A stretch of DNA of 46,654 nt from Punctularia strigosozonata HHB-11173 SS5 (GCF_000264995.1 NW_006767454.1:82925-129578); one strand, 5' to 3'; positions 22,583 through 34,094 are shown, counted from the first letter of the stretch. The notes: generated by a model from the sequence alone, not told the origin. Program-made: numbers and translations.

Positions 22583-24139
22583 ATGGACCGACCTCCATTG
22601 CCTCCATATTCATGGCATCAGGTGAGTTTTGGCTTTGCAATAGTGTATAGTGCTACGTTGCTGACTGCATATGTAGTCTCATGACCAGGTGAATACCCCT
22701 TCATCATGACTCGTCCAAGAATTGTATTCATCATGACAATAACAGGCTACGGTCCTGCTTCACGTACCCTACGACACCGCGGACGAAGATGTAGACGTTG
22801 TGATTGAGCGTGATAACCTCGTGGCAGGTGTTCGTGGACAGCCTCCTGTAATCAAGGCGAGTATATTCACAGTTCTTCCTTACATCTCAACTGATGGGCA
22901 CCAATACAGGGTAAACTGTACGGCAACGTCGACGTCTCCCGATCCGTGTGGCAACTGGAGTCGCGCACCTCCCGTCACCTCGCGCGAGAACGCACCATAT
23001 CGTCGGTCTCCACCACGTCTACTCAGTCCTCCTTCGCGTACGTCTCCGACGTCGATATCTCGAGCAGCTTCGCCGCCTCGCTCGAGAGCACCCAAGCGTC
23101 CGACTCAGAGGATCCGACCCCGCTCTCCTCACGCTTCCCATCGGGCGAAGAGATAGCTAGCTTACGCACCCTTCGCCGACAAGACACACAACCGCTCTCT
23201 CGCTCCATGTCCCCTCATGACGCCACCATGTTCAGCATCCCTTCCTCCTTCTCCTCCTCGCTCGAATCCCTCCCATCTCCCTCCTCCAGGCGCCTGCTGA
23301 CCCTTCACCTGGAGAAAGCCGACCCAAGCGGCTTTTGGCCATCCCTCGTCACCGGCCCTGTACCGCTCTCTCTATCCCCCTCCCCCGACGGCGACGAAGA
23401 ATACAACATGGACTCGACCAGCCTCACCCTCCTCGCCGCCGAACTGCAAGATATCCGTAAGGACAAAGAAGGCGCCTTCGAGATGTTCGTCCGCGCCTGG
23501 CGGCGGGATCGCACGCCCTCCGCCGCCCTCCGCCTCGCGCCCTACTTCGCCTCCGTCGGCCTGCCCCCTCCCAAACCGTCCTCCACCCGCGGCTCCCCCG
23601 GCTATCACCTCGCCCGCCTCGGCGGCCCCACCGCACTCGCGCACCTCCTTCTCCAGGTCGGCCTGCTCCACCTCGAAGGCGCCGCGCCCGACCTATCCGC
23701 CTCGCACTCCGGCCTCTCCTCGTTGCGCATCCCGACGCCCTCCTCGTCCTACTCCGCCCCCGGAAACGGACAAGAAACCTGGCGGCGCGACCGCGAGCTC
23801 GCCGCGCGCTACTTCGACCGCGCCCGCGCCTTATGCCCCGAGCTCGACGTGCCCGTCATCCAGCACGAGCCGCACGCTTCGACACCCTCCGGCTCCGAGC
23901 TCCTCATGCCCTCGATCGAGCTCCCCCCGCCGGTCAGATCGGAGACGGCCCGGAAACGCAAGGTCGAGCAGGCGTCGAACGTGTCCGTGGTGAGCAAGGC
24001 GACGGCGTCACCCGCAACCGAGGACATCGACAGCACCTGGTACCTGTACATCCCGGGCCTCGTCGGCGCCGGGTTCGCGGTCGCGGTCGTCGGCATGCTC
24101 AGCTTCTCGTCGTGGTCCAAAAGCCGCCAGGCGTCGTGA
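22583..24139 (+). CDS. Tail-anchored CS-domain (p23-like) protein with interrupted CS domain
   Basis: Four exons (22583-22621, 22677-22688, 22746-22856, 22910-24139) give 463 residues. Residues 1-71 match the first half of a CS/HSP20-like domain: PLPPYSWHQ, ATVLLHVPYDTADEDVDVVI, GVRGQPPVIKGKLYGNVD, SVWQLE. A Ser-rich insert (about 72-180) follows, then RLLTLHLEKADPSGFWPSLV (about 182-201), which looks like the closing CS strands. Residues 220-300 are helical, with a TPR-like AARYFDRARALCPEL later on. The C-terminus has one membrane span (about 433-455) and a short basic tail, KSRQAS, so it is probably tail-anchored. CS domains serve as co-chaperone or assembly modules; no specific partner is evident. 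The third intron begins with GC rather than GT, and the second exon is only 12 nt (SHDQ). The gene diverges from ERG28. Confidence 0.85.
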
Positions 24140-24695
24140 CGCCTCGCCTATCCATAGCCTCCTCTCTCTCTCTTCCTTCCGGTTCATCACATCTCGGTGT
24201 TTTCGGATGGTACTCAGGTTCTTCTCCCTCGCTGTCGTCGTGCACATAGATGCTTTCCTTTGCTTTTTTTTTTTCGGTTGTCAGCGGCCGTACTTGTATC
24301 CATATATATGCAGATCGTCGATGTTGTTGGTATAGAGAGGCTGTAAGTTACAGGGTAATGAGAGGGCATCTGGTTAAAAGACCAGCGTTGGTGTGGTGAC
24401 GAACAACATCGGTGCAATGAATGAATAAAGCGATGCGTGTGGTAAAAGCTGGAATGAAGGGACGGCGCACTGCACATCCGCGAACTAGCTACAGCAGCAG
24501 CAACGTAAAAACCGAGAAGAGCAGACGAGAAAGGAGATGAGTCTACCTAAGAGTGTATCACCTCGGCCTCCAAGATAACTTGATCAGTCATGTACATCTA
24601 CGCGAGGGAGAGGAAGATAGGAGAGGGAAGATGGTTGGGAGGGTATATCCGGGGCAACGACCGCGAGGAGGGAGCAAGCGCTATGGAGCCATCCC
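24140..24695. other. Convergent 3' region
   Basis: Lies between the 3' ends of the CS-domain gene and the long disordered-protein gene. It contains a pyrimidine tract (about 24150-24180), a poly-T run near 24270 and AATAAA-like bases near 24424. No gene seen. Confidence 0.4.
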
Positions 24696-27600
24696 TCATT
24701 CGTGCCCTTGATGCGAGCCCGTCGAATGCGTCGTGGTGATCCTCTTGATCGCGGTCCGTTCGGCCTCCATGTGCTGCTGCAGCATACCCTCCAACCTCCT
24801 TATCGACGGGCTCGGCGCCAACTTCGACCGGTTCGACCGCGCGCTGTCGGCAGACTGGCGCGTCTGCGCTTGCGCCGGGGCCGTCTCGGCGAACGGAGCT
24901 TCCGCCGGCTGTCGCTGTCGCTGCTGCTGCAGGACGATCGCGGGCGCGGGCGCGATCTGTTCCTTCCGACGGGAGAAGAACGTCGGCTTGGGCGGGACGT
25001 TGCCCACAGGTCGACGCCTCTCGCGCTCCGCGTCCGCCGACGCGCGGCTCCCGCCCCCGCCGCTGCTCGCGGTCGCGAAGCTGACGCGCGACACGTGCGG
25101 CGACGAATGGTTGCCGAGCCGCATAAACGACGAGGGCTGTGGCCGCGACCGCGACGACGACGACGCGATCGAGATCGTCCGCGTCCGCGCGTCGCCGTAC
25201 ACCGACCCCCCCGCCACGCTGCTCGCGCCCGTGCCCACGTCGGCTACCGCGTTCTCGTCTTCTTCGCCCTCGCTCTCCGAGGAGGTGTCCAGTTCGTCGA
25301 GCGCGTTCGGCCGCGCCTCGATGCTGTCGAAGAAGTCGGCCGGACTCGCCGGCGGCGGCGCGGAGTGGATCGCGGGCGACTCGTACCGTCCGGCGAGGAT
25401 GGGCGCGAGGGAGATCGCGGCGAGATCCGGGCGAGAACGACGCGCCGCGATCGAGCGCGGCATCGAGGACGACGACGCGGACGAGGACGGCGCCGTCTGC
25501 GGCGTTTCCGGGAAAGGCGGCGTAGCCGGTTCTGGTGCGAGGATTTCCGGAATGGGCGTGGGCACGGGAGAGGGGGCGCGGGAGGTGGGAAAAAGGGAAT
25601 GGTAGGACGAATTAGGGAGCGAGTGCGACGACCCGGCCGCCGGTGTGGCGTCGGCGGTGTTCGGCCGACGGGTCAAATAAGGCGAGAGCGAGGCGCTGGC
25701 CGTGGTCGGTGACGGCGCGGTACGCGCGGTGTCGGCCCGCCTGCGCGGAGCGGGGGAGAGCGTCGGCACGCGGTCTAGCGCGGAGGACGTGCGCGGTGGC
25801 GGGGACACGACGTAGTAGCGCGCTGCGTCCTGAGCGACCTGCGCGAGCGCTTCTGCGGCCCCGCCCGCGCCGGGGGCGTCCCATGCGTGCCCTTCCGGTA
25901 TCGCATCCCTGAAGGCGGACACCGTCGGCGACGGCTGTGAGTACTCGCTCATGGACAGGGACGGCCTCGGGAGGTCATGCTCGGAGGGCGACAGGGAGAC
26001 CGAGACCGACGGCCGGCCCGGCAACGCCGCCTCCGAGTTGAACGCGGTGACGTACGGCGCGTCGCTCTCGCTCGCGTCCGTTTCTGAGTATATCACGCTG
26101 TTCGTCGCCGTCCGGAACGCGTCGCTGTGCGAGGGCATGGGCGAGGGCGACGTTCTCGTCCGTCGAGGCAGCGGCGGCGTATCCATCCACGACCTTCTTC
26201 CCCGTTCCCGCTCCTGCGAGCTCGCGGACAGCAGAGGCGTCGACGCCGTCTTCCTCAGCTGGCCGCCGACCGACAATTGCGACGAGCTGCGCGACGCGTC
26301 CGCCTCCCCACGCGGCGAACCGGAGCTCAGGTCCGTCTGCGAGTGCGAGTGCTGCGGGCTGCTAAACAGCGTAAGCAGGCCCTGCCCCTGCCCCTGCCCC
26401 TTCCGGGGCGGCGGCGCGAGCGGTGTCGACGGGCCCGCAGGGGTCTCAGACCTCTGCGGCGCGTACAGGGACGAGCGCAGCGTCTGCGTCTGCAGCGGTG
26501 ACAGGTGCGCGCGGTCCCGCTTCTGCTCCTTGTAGCCGTGGCGAGGCGAGGGGGGCGTCGCCGGCGGCTTCGCGTGCGGCACCTCGGGTATGCTGTCCAT
26601 CCGGGGCAAGTCGATGATCCGCTGGTCGAGCTTCTCCACGGCGTGTCCGTGTCCGGATCCCGAGGCCAGCGACGGCGACTGCGGCCCCCGCGACGATGGG
26701 CCCGGACTGGGCGGCACGGACGACGACGAGGAAGACTTCATGCGCCGGTGCGAGCTCGCGGACGAGGAGTCCGGGCCGCTGAGCGAGAGCTGCACGGCCT
26801 CGTGCAGCAGCGCCTTGCGCCACCCACCCTCGTCGGCTTTCTGCTTTTGCCGCTCGCGGAAGGATTCGTCCGTCGACCACACCCCAGGTGTCCCCGGCGG
26901 CAGGCGCTCCGCCAATACGGCGGCGCCGACGCTCTCGCCGACGCCGAGACCATGCAACGCAGAGGTCTGCACGGCGAAGGGGTAGCCCGGGCCGGGCAGC
27001 GGGAGATCGACGACGTCCGTGGGGTCGACGAACGCGCCCGGGGAGGAGGCAGGATCCGCGTTCGACTCGGACGGGGCAGCGGCGGGCGGTGGTTGGGCGT
27101 CTTTACGCGCTTTGAGATCGCGTTCGGACTGTTTGGCGGCGAGGCGGAGGTCGTCCATCTTCTCACGAACGACGACGACGCGCGTGGGAGCAGGGAGGGG
27201 TGGTATGGGCGTCGAGGCGACAGCTTTGCCAGCCTGCGGGGCCGGGCGCGGGACGTGGCCAGAGGCGGTGGAAGAGTCCGACGTGGTGCGCAGAACCGGG
27301 GGTGGCTGCTCGATGCCGGGGCTGCCCGTGGGCGTGCCGGGTTTGGACGACTTTCCCCTACCGACGCGGAAGAGGTCGAGGAAGCCGGGCGATTTTTTGG
27401 TGGTGTCGGGGTGCGCGGAGGTGGGTGTCGTCGTGGGAGGGAGGAAGTCGGCGGGGGAGGGCTTGGCGTGCGCGGGCGGGAGGAAGTAGCTGTTCTTGAC
27501 GAGGAGCTGGAGGCGGTAGGCGATGTCGTCCACGTCGCCCTCGACCGACTTGGTGCCCATGTCGGCTATTGCGGGGAGGCGGCGATCGTGTTCGAGCTCG

Positions 27601-28417
27601 TGTTCTTCGATTGTGGTGGGCGAGGCGAGCCCAGAGCGCGAAAAGGCGGAGGAGAGCGGGTAAAGCGAGGATGATGTGCCCGTCTGCGCTGTCTCGTCAG
27701 AATTGATTCGCGCGTGTCGAAGAGGTCCTGGTCCGATGATATGGACAGGTGTAGGCAGGCTCGGTATAGAAGACGAAGCGGAGGACGAGCCGCCGTCACG
27801 TGTGCCTGTACGTGAAGGTAGACGGGGGAGGCTTACGCCGCGCTTTGCAGCCTGTAGAGGTGTATTAGTATCCAGTAGTATTGCGGTTGCTACGATAATA
27901 CGGTATCGACGCAGCGGAGGGGAGGGTGCGAAGAAGAGACGGATATGAAGAAGATACGCACCACGCTCGACTCCGATACGCTACCGAGCGCGAACGCCCG
28001 GCCGCGCGGGCTGTCCGGATCCTCCACCGGTGCTGATGAAGGTGGCCTTTGACCGTATCCCTGCGCAGCCCCACGCATGGGCGAGCGCTCCGGACGAACG
28101 GGAGGATGCCCCGCCCGCGCCCGCTGCACGATATCGAGCAGCTCGCCGAAAGCGGCTAAAGACTCCGCCTTGGCGCTCGCGGACGGCGTTCTGGCTGGGA
28201 CCACCGGGACGTTGTCGGGCGCGCCCGTGCGTCCCCTGCCAGGCGAGCTGAGCGTCTGCCCGCGCGACCGGGCGCGTGTTCGCGTGGCGGCGCGGCGGAC
28301 GAGGGAAACTTCGCTGGTGGTGCTGGCCGTCGGCGAGGGCGGCTCGGGTGCCGCTAGATTCGGCGTCGTGGGTGTGCGAGCCAGGGGAGAGGGGGCAGCG
28401 GCGGGTGAGGAGGTCAT
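24696..28417 (-). CDS. Large disordered protein of unknown function
   Basis: Two exons on the minus strand (28417-27962 and 27851-24696), separated by a 110-nt phase-0 intron, give 1,203 residues. Composition is extreme: Ser, Pro, Ala and Arg dominate, with poly-Ser and Pro-Leu-Pro runs. Two stretches look ordered. One is near residues 115-135 (ESLAAFGELLDIVQRARAG). The other is near 259-277 (DDIAYRLQLLVKNSYFLPP), followed by KSPGFLDLFRVGRGK. The C-terminus has a probable amphipathic helix (SIRRLEGMLQQHMEAERTAI) before TGSHQGHE. No catalytic motif, signal peptide or membrane span. The first ATG of the frame (28417) was chosen; upstream codons stay open but lack ATG. The single uninterrupted 1,052-codon reading frame argues for real coding. 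I do not recognise the family; a cell-polarity or signalling scaffold is only a guess. Confidence 0.8.
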
Positions 28418-28736
28418 CGTCGTCGGACCATGCGACGAGCGGCGGGGCGGCGGGCGACGACGAAAGGGCCGAAGGGGAGCGGGGAAAGTCAAGAGGAAAG
28501 TAAGACCGTGGGAACGGCATCAGACGCCGATCCACGTGCCATAAAAGGGAACTACTGCCGCATTAGGACCGGCTTTCAATTGGGCTCTGACCGTGGAAGG
28601 AACGGACTGATCGTGCGAAGCGGGAATGGCGATGCCGTTTCTGATGCGGCCAGGGTTCTTCCTTCACTTGGTCCCTCCAACGTCGCCGCTTCCTTCTTCG
28701 CGGAGGTTACGTACAGCAAATACGAAGCACGGCGGG
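28418..28736. other. Divergent promoter region
   Basis: 319 bp between the start of the disordered-protein gene (-) and thiamine pyrophosphokinase (+). The ATG at 28626 is in frame with the latter and could be an earlier start, adding 37 residues. No other signal recognised. Confidence 0.35.
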
Positions 28737-29895
28737 ATGACACGCTCCTGGGCTCCGCTGGCCAACAATGAGGCCGAGACTCGACCACGGCCGCGCGCCC
28801 TCGTCGTCCTCAACCAACCGTTCTCGATCGGCCTGCTCGACCGCCTCTGGTCATCTGCCCAATGGCGATGTTGTGCCGACGGCGGCGCCAACCGCCTCCA
28901 TGACCTCCTTCTCCGCTCTGCTCCCGCCGCCGTCGACGATCGAGCCCCCGGATCCGACGCGCGGGCGTCGTAAGTTGACCCTGCACATTCATCCGTCCGA
29001 GCCAGCGTGGCTGACGGGATACAGCGACGCAGGTACATCCCCGATCTCGTCAAAGGCGACTTCGACTCGCTCCGGGACGACGTCAAGGCGTACTACACGT
29101 CGCAGGTGCGCCGCGTGTCGCATTGCCCTCCGATTGGTCGACGCAAACTTCTCGAACGGCGGGATCTAGGGCGCGAGCGTCGTTCACGATGAAGACCAGT
29201 ACTCGACGGATCTCATGAAATGCGTGCATGCCCTAGAAGAGAAGGAGAAGAGCGAAGGCGTCCAGGTGTGCAGATTGTGCCTCTTCCAGTGCTATCCTCT
29301 CTTTTAAGCCCAGTCGTTCAGTACGAGCTCATCCTCCTCGGCGGGCTCTCCGGCCGCCTCGACCAAACCGTACACACCCTACATTACCTTCACAAAATGC
29401 GCAAGTCCCGCGACACGGTGTACGCTTTCACGGACGATAACGTCGGCTGGGTCCTCGACGAGGTAAACATCGACCGATATTCCATCCATCGACGATAATA
29501 ACGCTATCGCAGGGCGACCACGAGATACACGTAGACCAGACCCTCTTCGGCCCCACTTGCGGTCTACTCCCGGTCGGCATAGAGACGACCACGCTCACGA
29601 CGCGGGGATTACGGTGGGACATCGGTGCGTGCTCTTCTCCTTCGGCGCTTCTATCCACTTCTATACCCCTTCGTACCCTTCACCCCTTCCTCCCTCCACC
29701 ATCGTCCTCTTTACTCTCTTTTCCACCCATCGATGTCGACTGACGCACTCGCGTCCTTGGTCAGAGAACTGGGAATCGTCGTTCGACACGCGCATCTCGA
29801 CCTCGAACCAGTTCGTCCCCGGACAGGACGTCGTCCGCGTCAGCACCACGCGCCCGATCTGGTGGTGCATGGAGATCCGCGCGTCGGGGCTGTAG
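28737..29895 (+). CDS. THI80: Thiamine pyrophosphokinase
   Basis: Transfers pyrophosphate from ATP to thiamine, giving the cofactor thiamine diphosphate. Six exons (28737-28969, 29033-29105, 29170-29265, 29322-29462, 29513-29624, 29765-29895) give 261 residues. Key motifs: [11 protein letters not shown], then [14 protein letters not shown] (substrate site), [13 protein letters not shown] (Asp/Asp metal binding), [10 protein letters not shown], and [16 protein letters not shown]. The C-terminal beta domain includes [43 protein letters not shown] and [10 protein letters not shown]. All junctions restore conserved sequence. The start at 28737 is preferred because it begins just before the conserved fold; an in-frame ATG at 28626 would add a hydrophobic leader. 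About ten extra residues ([12 protein letters not shown]) sit at the first junction, so that boundary is the least certain. Cytosolic enzyme, single copy in fungi. Confidence 0.94.
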
Positions 29896-30575
29896 GAGTC
29901 GCTTAGAAAAAATCTGTCACGGTCCCCCTGCCGGATGATCAGCCCTCTATGAAGGCGCGAGAGCCAGAGGTCTGTAGGTTTGTTGAACCCCTGCGCATCT
30001 ATACACGCCCGATTACAACCCGCGCCTGCTCTAGATTAACGTGCATCCGACCGTACCTCTGCATAGAGCTAGAAACCATGTCGCACGTGTCCGATCCTCC
30101 AGAAATGACAAATTGTTCCCCGATGATACGAGGAAAACACGCATCGCGTACCAGCAGGGATTGCGCATCTCCCGAAAGATTAAACCGCAAGCCTCAAAAC
30201 CCCCTTCTGGTTACATTCTCTTCTTCCTTCTTAGCTGGGTCCGACGCTCTCATAACGTTGTGCAGGTGCGCCGATAAGCATGCTGCCGTACGCTGACGGT
30301 GATTGACCTAGCTGATTGGCACGGTCATAGGTGAGAAACGCCTTGGCGCCGTCCCAGAGAGGCCTACAAGCATCCCTGCGACTTGTCGTTTGAAACAGTT
30401 TGTCGATCTTCAACGCGTGTGTCAAGGTTTCAAGCGGTCCTCGCGGGCGTGACAATATCGAGGGATCAGGTAATGAGAGCGCTTCCGGCGCACCGCGAGA
30501 CGGTCCAGAGGTAAGAGTCAAATCAACGATCGATATGGGCAGCGTCTAATCCTCCATCAGCAGTCGATTCCCGCG
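29896..30575. other. Intergenic, nothing recognised
   Basis: Between thiamine pyrophosphokinase and the second decayed DUF6535 copy. Short open frames on both strands have no motifs. Probably a 3' UTR plus remnants of the decayed gene's promoter and first exons. Confidence 0.3.
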
Positions 30576-31870
30576 ATGGGTTCTGGCGGTAGAAGACAGG
30601 AGGCCATCAACGATGACGAAGAGATCGCACTGGAAGGTGATCCTCAGGCGAAGGTACGGTTTTAAATATGACGTGTCTCCGACGACGTACGGAGATGCCG
30701 TCTCCGTGTCAGCCTCCACAGGGTCGACCCGCGTCAGAGAGTGCAGCCTGGGACTATGTATACGGACTACTGGAGAAACACGATAGAGAGATGATCAAGC
30801 AATACTCGGAAAGTATTGACAACCTGCTCATATTCGTATGTGATTCCTGGCTCCATGTGCGTCACGGTCTCTTCTGACATCAGGCACATGCCGATTAGGC
30901 CAGTTTATTTTCTGCGGTCCTCTCGACGTTCCTATTTGAAGCCTACGACAACAATCGACTCACTGTTCAACTGCTCTACAACGAACCGCTGCAACTCCAG
31001 CAGATGTCGACGAGTCAGATTGCACCTGCGTCTTTCGATCCTCTCAGTGCTCTGTTCCGAGTCAACTCTAAACTTGGACGAGGTCAACGTCGTCTGGCTC
31101 CTAAGCCTCACCCTCACCGTCTCTTCCTCTCTGTTCGGAATTTTCGCGAAACAGTCGCTACGCGAGTATCTGACATGGTCTTCCATCTCACCTGTGCAGC
31201 ACGCTATCCAGCTGCGAACGATCCGCTACGATGCCTTCCTGCTGTGGAAGGTCCCCGTAATCGTATACAAATCGCCGTCGTTCTATTCTTCGCGAGGCTT
31301 GTCATCCTGCCATGGCCGATCATCACCGCCGTTTCTGAATCACTCTGCATCGCCTCCGGGGTTACCATGGTCTTAGCCGTCCTTGCGGAGCCACTTCCTC
31401 TCATCTACGATGCCTGTGCATATATGACCTCCTTTGGATGAATGATATATCCTCTGAATCGAATATGGTATCGATCTACCCGAAAATCCATGTTTTTCCT
31501 GAAAGAACGCTTGCAACTTCACCGTCACAATGTGGACCGGCTAGGACGACTACCATTGGGTATACCACATTGGACACGGCTTGTCATCAACTTCATCCAC
31601 CGTCATGCATCCCCTGATGTCGATCAGTACGCCTATGACAGCTGGGCGCCTCGCTATTCCCTGTCTTTATGCCTGGCCTGTCACGACGTGAGGGAATTCC
31701 GAGGAATGCTATACATCCACACGCAGACGGCATCAGATACATCAACATTTGTCATGATCAGCCATACAGAAAGGCTCAAATCGTCCATCACTGCATGTTT
31801 GCATCTGCAACGAGGCCATTGAATGATCTAGTGAGGGCGTGTCAATTTCCATGCTGCAAGGTAGTAGCTT
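30576..31870 (+). pseudogene. Second decayed DUF6535-type gene copy
   Basis: On the plus strand, so inverted relative to the other two copies. A first exon ends in LEGDPQAK. The hallmark exon follows: ESAAWDYVYGLLEKHDREMI, SESIDNLLIF (to 30837), with a normal donor and acceptor (GATTAG ending about 30899). Then comes ASLFSAVLSTFLFEAY and on to PLSALFRVNSK (about 31075). The reading then shifts frame to LDEVNVVWLLSLTLTVSS and KQSLREYLTWSSISPVQ. It shifts back near 31260-31280 with loss of about seven residues, giving VVLFFARLVILPWPI. A TGA at 31439-31441 stands where the intact copy has Trp (PLGWMIL). Homology continues to about 31860 (PDVDQYAYDSWAPR). At least three breaks. More divergent from the intact copy than the one at 19376-21139, so probably an older or separate family member. 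Confidence 0.75.
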
Positions 31871-32167
31871 TACTCACAGCACGGTGTCCAACAAGCAGCC
31901 GCGAATGACTTCGTGTGCACGTCGAAGGCGCGTTTACACTGAGATATCTTTTCACTGTGACCCAGACGCGATATTATGTTCCCATACCTGAGCGGTTTGA
32001 ACAGCTTCGCCCTCATTGCTGTGCCAGCTCCCATCTGCCTCACGGTCAACAACTCCGAGGACTCCGGGCCGGCATATCATATTCACCGCTGCTGAGCACC
32101 AGTACGTATACCAGTACAGGCCGCTGGATGGGGGGACGCACACACTACACCCGTCGACCGTCATTGC
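31871..32167. other. Short intergenic region upstream of the F-box gene
   Basis: About 300 bp without a recognisable gene; presumably the F-box gene promoter and the remains of the decayed DUF6535 copy. Confidence 0.3.
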
Positions 32168-33626
32168 ATGGCCCCCCTTCTGTCATCCCTGAGGCTTCGC
32201 TCGTCGCGGGGTCACCCTCTGCCCGCGTCCGAGCCGGCACGCACGACGCGCTACCTCCCATCAGAACTCGTCGTTGAGATTCTCACTCACGCCTACGGCA
32301 TCACCGAACGCCTACCGACGTCCTTCTCCGACTGGCCGGCCGTCTACCGCCAGAAGGCTCTCCTCCCCCCGCTCCTCGTCTGCAGGGCGTGGTATGACGG
32401 GGGAGTCGCCCTGCTCTACCGCACGCCGTACCTTCCCTCTGTACGTTCTCTGCAGCGATTCGCCCGGACCCTTTCCCGTCACCCCGACTTGGCCCGCATC
32501 GTACGCGGGCTGGTGCTCGGCCGCGGTCTGCCCCCTCCTCGCTTCACCCGCACCCTCGCGTCCCGCCTGCGAGGCCGCGCAGACAACCAGCAGGAACGAG
32601 CTGAGGCAGAACGCAAAGGATGGCTGCACGCGATCTTCGCAGCTTGCGAGAACGTCAACGAGGTGTGCTTTCTGTCGATGCACGACGCGGACTACCTGCC
32701 CGCTGCGCTGAAGGTGAAAGGAGGGCCCCATGTCATCCCCCTTCGTCGGCTGACGCTGCTGGACGGAGACAACATCGTCTTGTACCAGCCCATTCCGTTC
32801 GTCGGCATCGCACCCGGTCGACCGCGCGCCACGCCCAAGACTGGCCTCATTCTGGAGATGAGCAAGCTTGAGGAGCTCAATATAGCCTCGTGTCGCGTCT
32901 ACGACCACGACGAGACCGTGTCGCATCCATTCCTACGTATCGTGCGGGTCAGCCACACGATGCTGTTGTCTCCAAAACCAATCCTGGTCATACCACCGTA
33001 CGAACGGGCACAGGGACTGGTTGCAATCGACCTTAGGGAGAACGGCGGTTCAGGATATCCAGCGCAGTGCACAGAGTGCATTCAGTCACACGCGGGAAAT
33101 CTCCAAGAGCTCACCTTAATCGGGTGGGACGAGCTCGTCATATTTCAATCCTTGAAGCTCGAGGCATTCCACCACCTCTGGCGCCTCGCTATTGGCTATC
33201 TGGAGGCTGATCATTCCGGTTTTGAGCAGCTCGACTGCATTCCGCCCTCGGTGCAGCTACTCGTCGCGCATTGGCAGAATAATCGGAGTGCTCTCTGTTT
33301 TCGCCATGCCGAGTTCATGATAACCTTCCTGAAAAGCGACGCAGAGATACATCAGAGCCGTCGAGCGGGGAAGCGCATGTCCGTCAGGGTACTCGGTCGG
33401 GCGCCCGAAGCTCTCCAGAAATTGTGTGGGGGGTGGACGATTGATCTCTTGGAGTGCAATGACGGAGGTGCGTTTGGTCTACTTCTCTCGTCGTGTAGCA
33501 TCTCACCATGATGATACTGATGTCGAATGGTTGGAAGATGACTTCCAACTATTTCATGGTGAAAAGCGCGAGCAATTGCGAGCGGTAGTATCTCTGGGAT
33601 TCACTTGTGTAGTCGTCCAATATTGA
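32168..33626 (+). CDS. F-box-like protein
   Basis: A long open exon (32168-33467) encodes an F-box-type N-terminus: YLPSELVVEILTHAYG (about residues 28-43), PLLVCRAWYDGGVALLYRTP, with the usual L-P-x-E-[LI] start and C-x-x-W. A variable region of weak leucine-rich character follows (RRLTLLDGDNIVL, KLEELNIASCRVYD, LQELTLIG). F-box proteins bind Skp1 and recruit substrates to SCF ubiquitin ligases; mushrooms carry hundreds of fast-evolving copies. The 3' end is ambiguous. Without splicing the frame stops at 33509-33511 (447 residues). If bases 33468-33498 are removed, the protein continues as DDTDVEWLEDDFQLFHGEKR to ACVVVQY-like FTCVVVQY at 33626 (475 residues), and that ending matches what I recall of the family. 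A 31-nt intron is unusually short, so a small frameshift or another donor (for example near 33427) is possible. Confidence 0.75.
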
Positions 33627-34094
33627 CCGCGTCGAGTCCGACAGCCACATTGAACTTTCACTCAAGTGATTCCAGCGCATCGTTGCAGTATTACGCCTGA
33701 AGTGATTGCACTGGCCAAGCTACCGGGTGCACTTGGTAAGGGCAGAGGAACTGAGAAAGCCGACGAGCTCTCGGCCTCCCCGGGCTGACTGTGTAGAGTA
33801 CACGAGCCACATGATATCAGCCTGCCGCCCGCTGACGCGCTGACGGCTTGACCAGGGCGCTGACCAACTTCAGGGCGCGCGGTGCCGATGCCGGTGCACT
33901 TCGCAGACGCCCGTACCAATATCCTTTCGTCAGCCGAGTAGATCCAGGAACTGGTCTTACAGCGCCTGCGATGGCCAACTCAGAAATGCGTAGCGTGGTG
34001 TTCACCATAAAAGATGTGAACGAGAGCGTCGAGAGTCATCCAACAACCGAGCAATCAGCTCCTCACCGCACATTCCCAACATCGAACAGCACAA
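33627..34094. other. Intergenic with promoter of the NmrA-like gene
   Basis: No gene seen. A TATA-like CCATAAAAG at 34006-34013 lies about 85 bp before the ATG at 34095, a usual distance for a fungal promoter. Confidence 0.4.

Noticed and set aside
24702-27674. Long plus-strand frames (up to 389 codons) opposite the disordered-protein gene
   Set aside because: They are Arg/Gly/Ala-rich mirror frames of a GC-rich low-complexity gene, without folded motifs.
30231-30521. A 96-codon minus-strand frame beside the decayed DUF6535 copy
   Set aside because: No motif, no support from neighbours.
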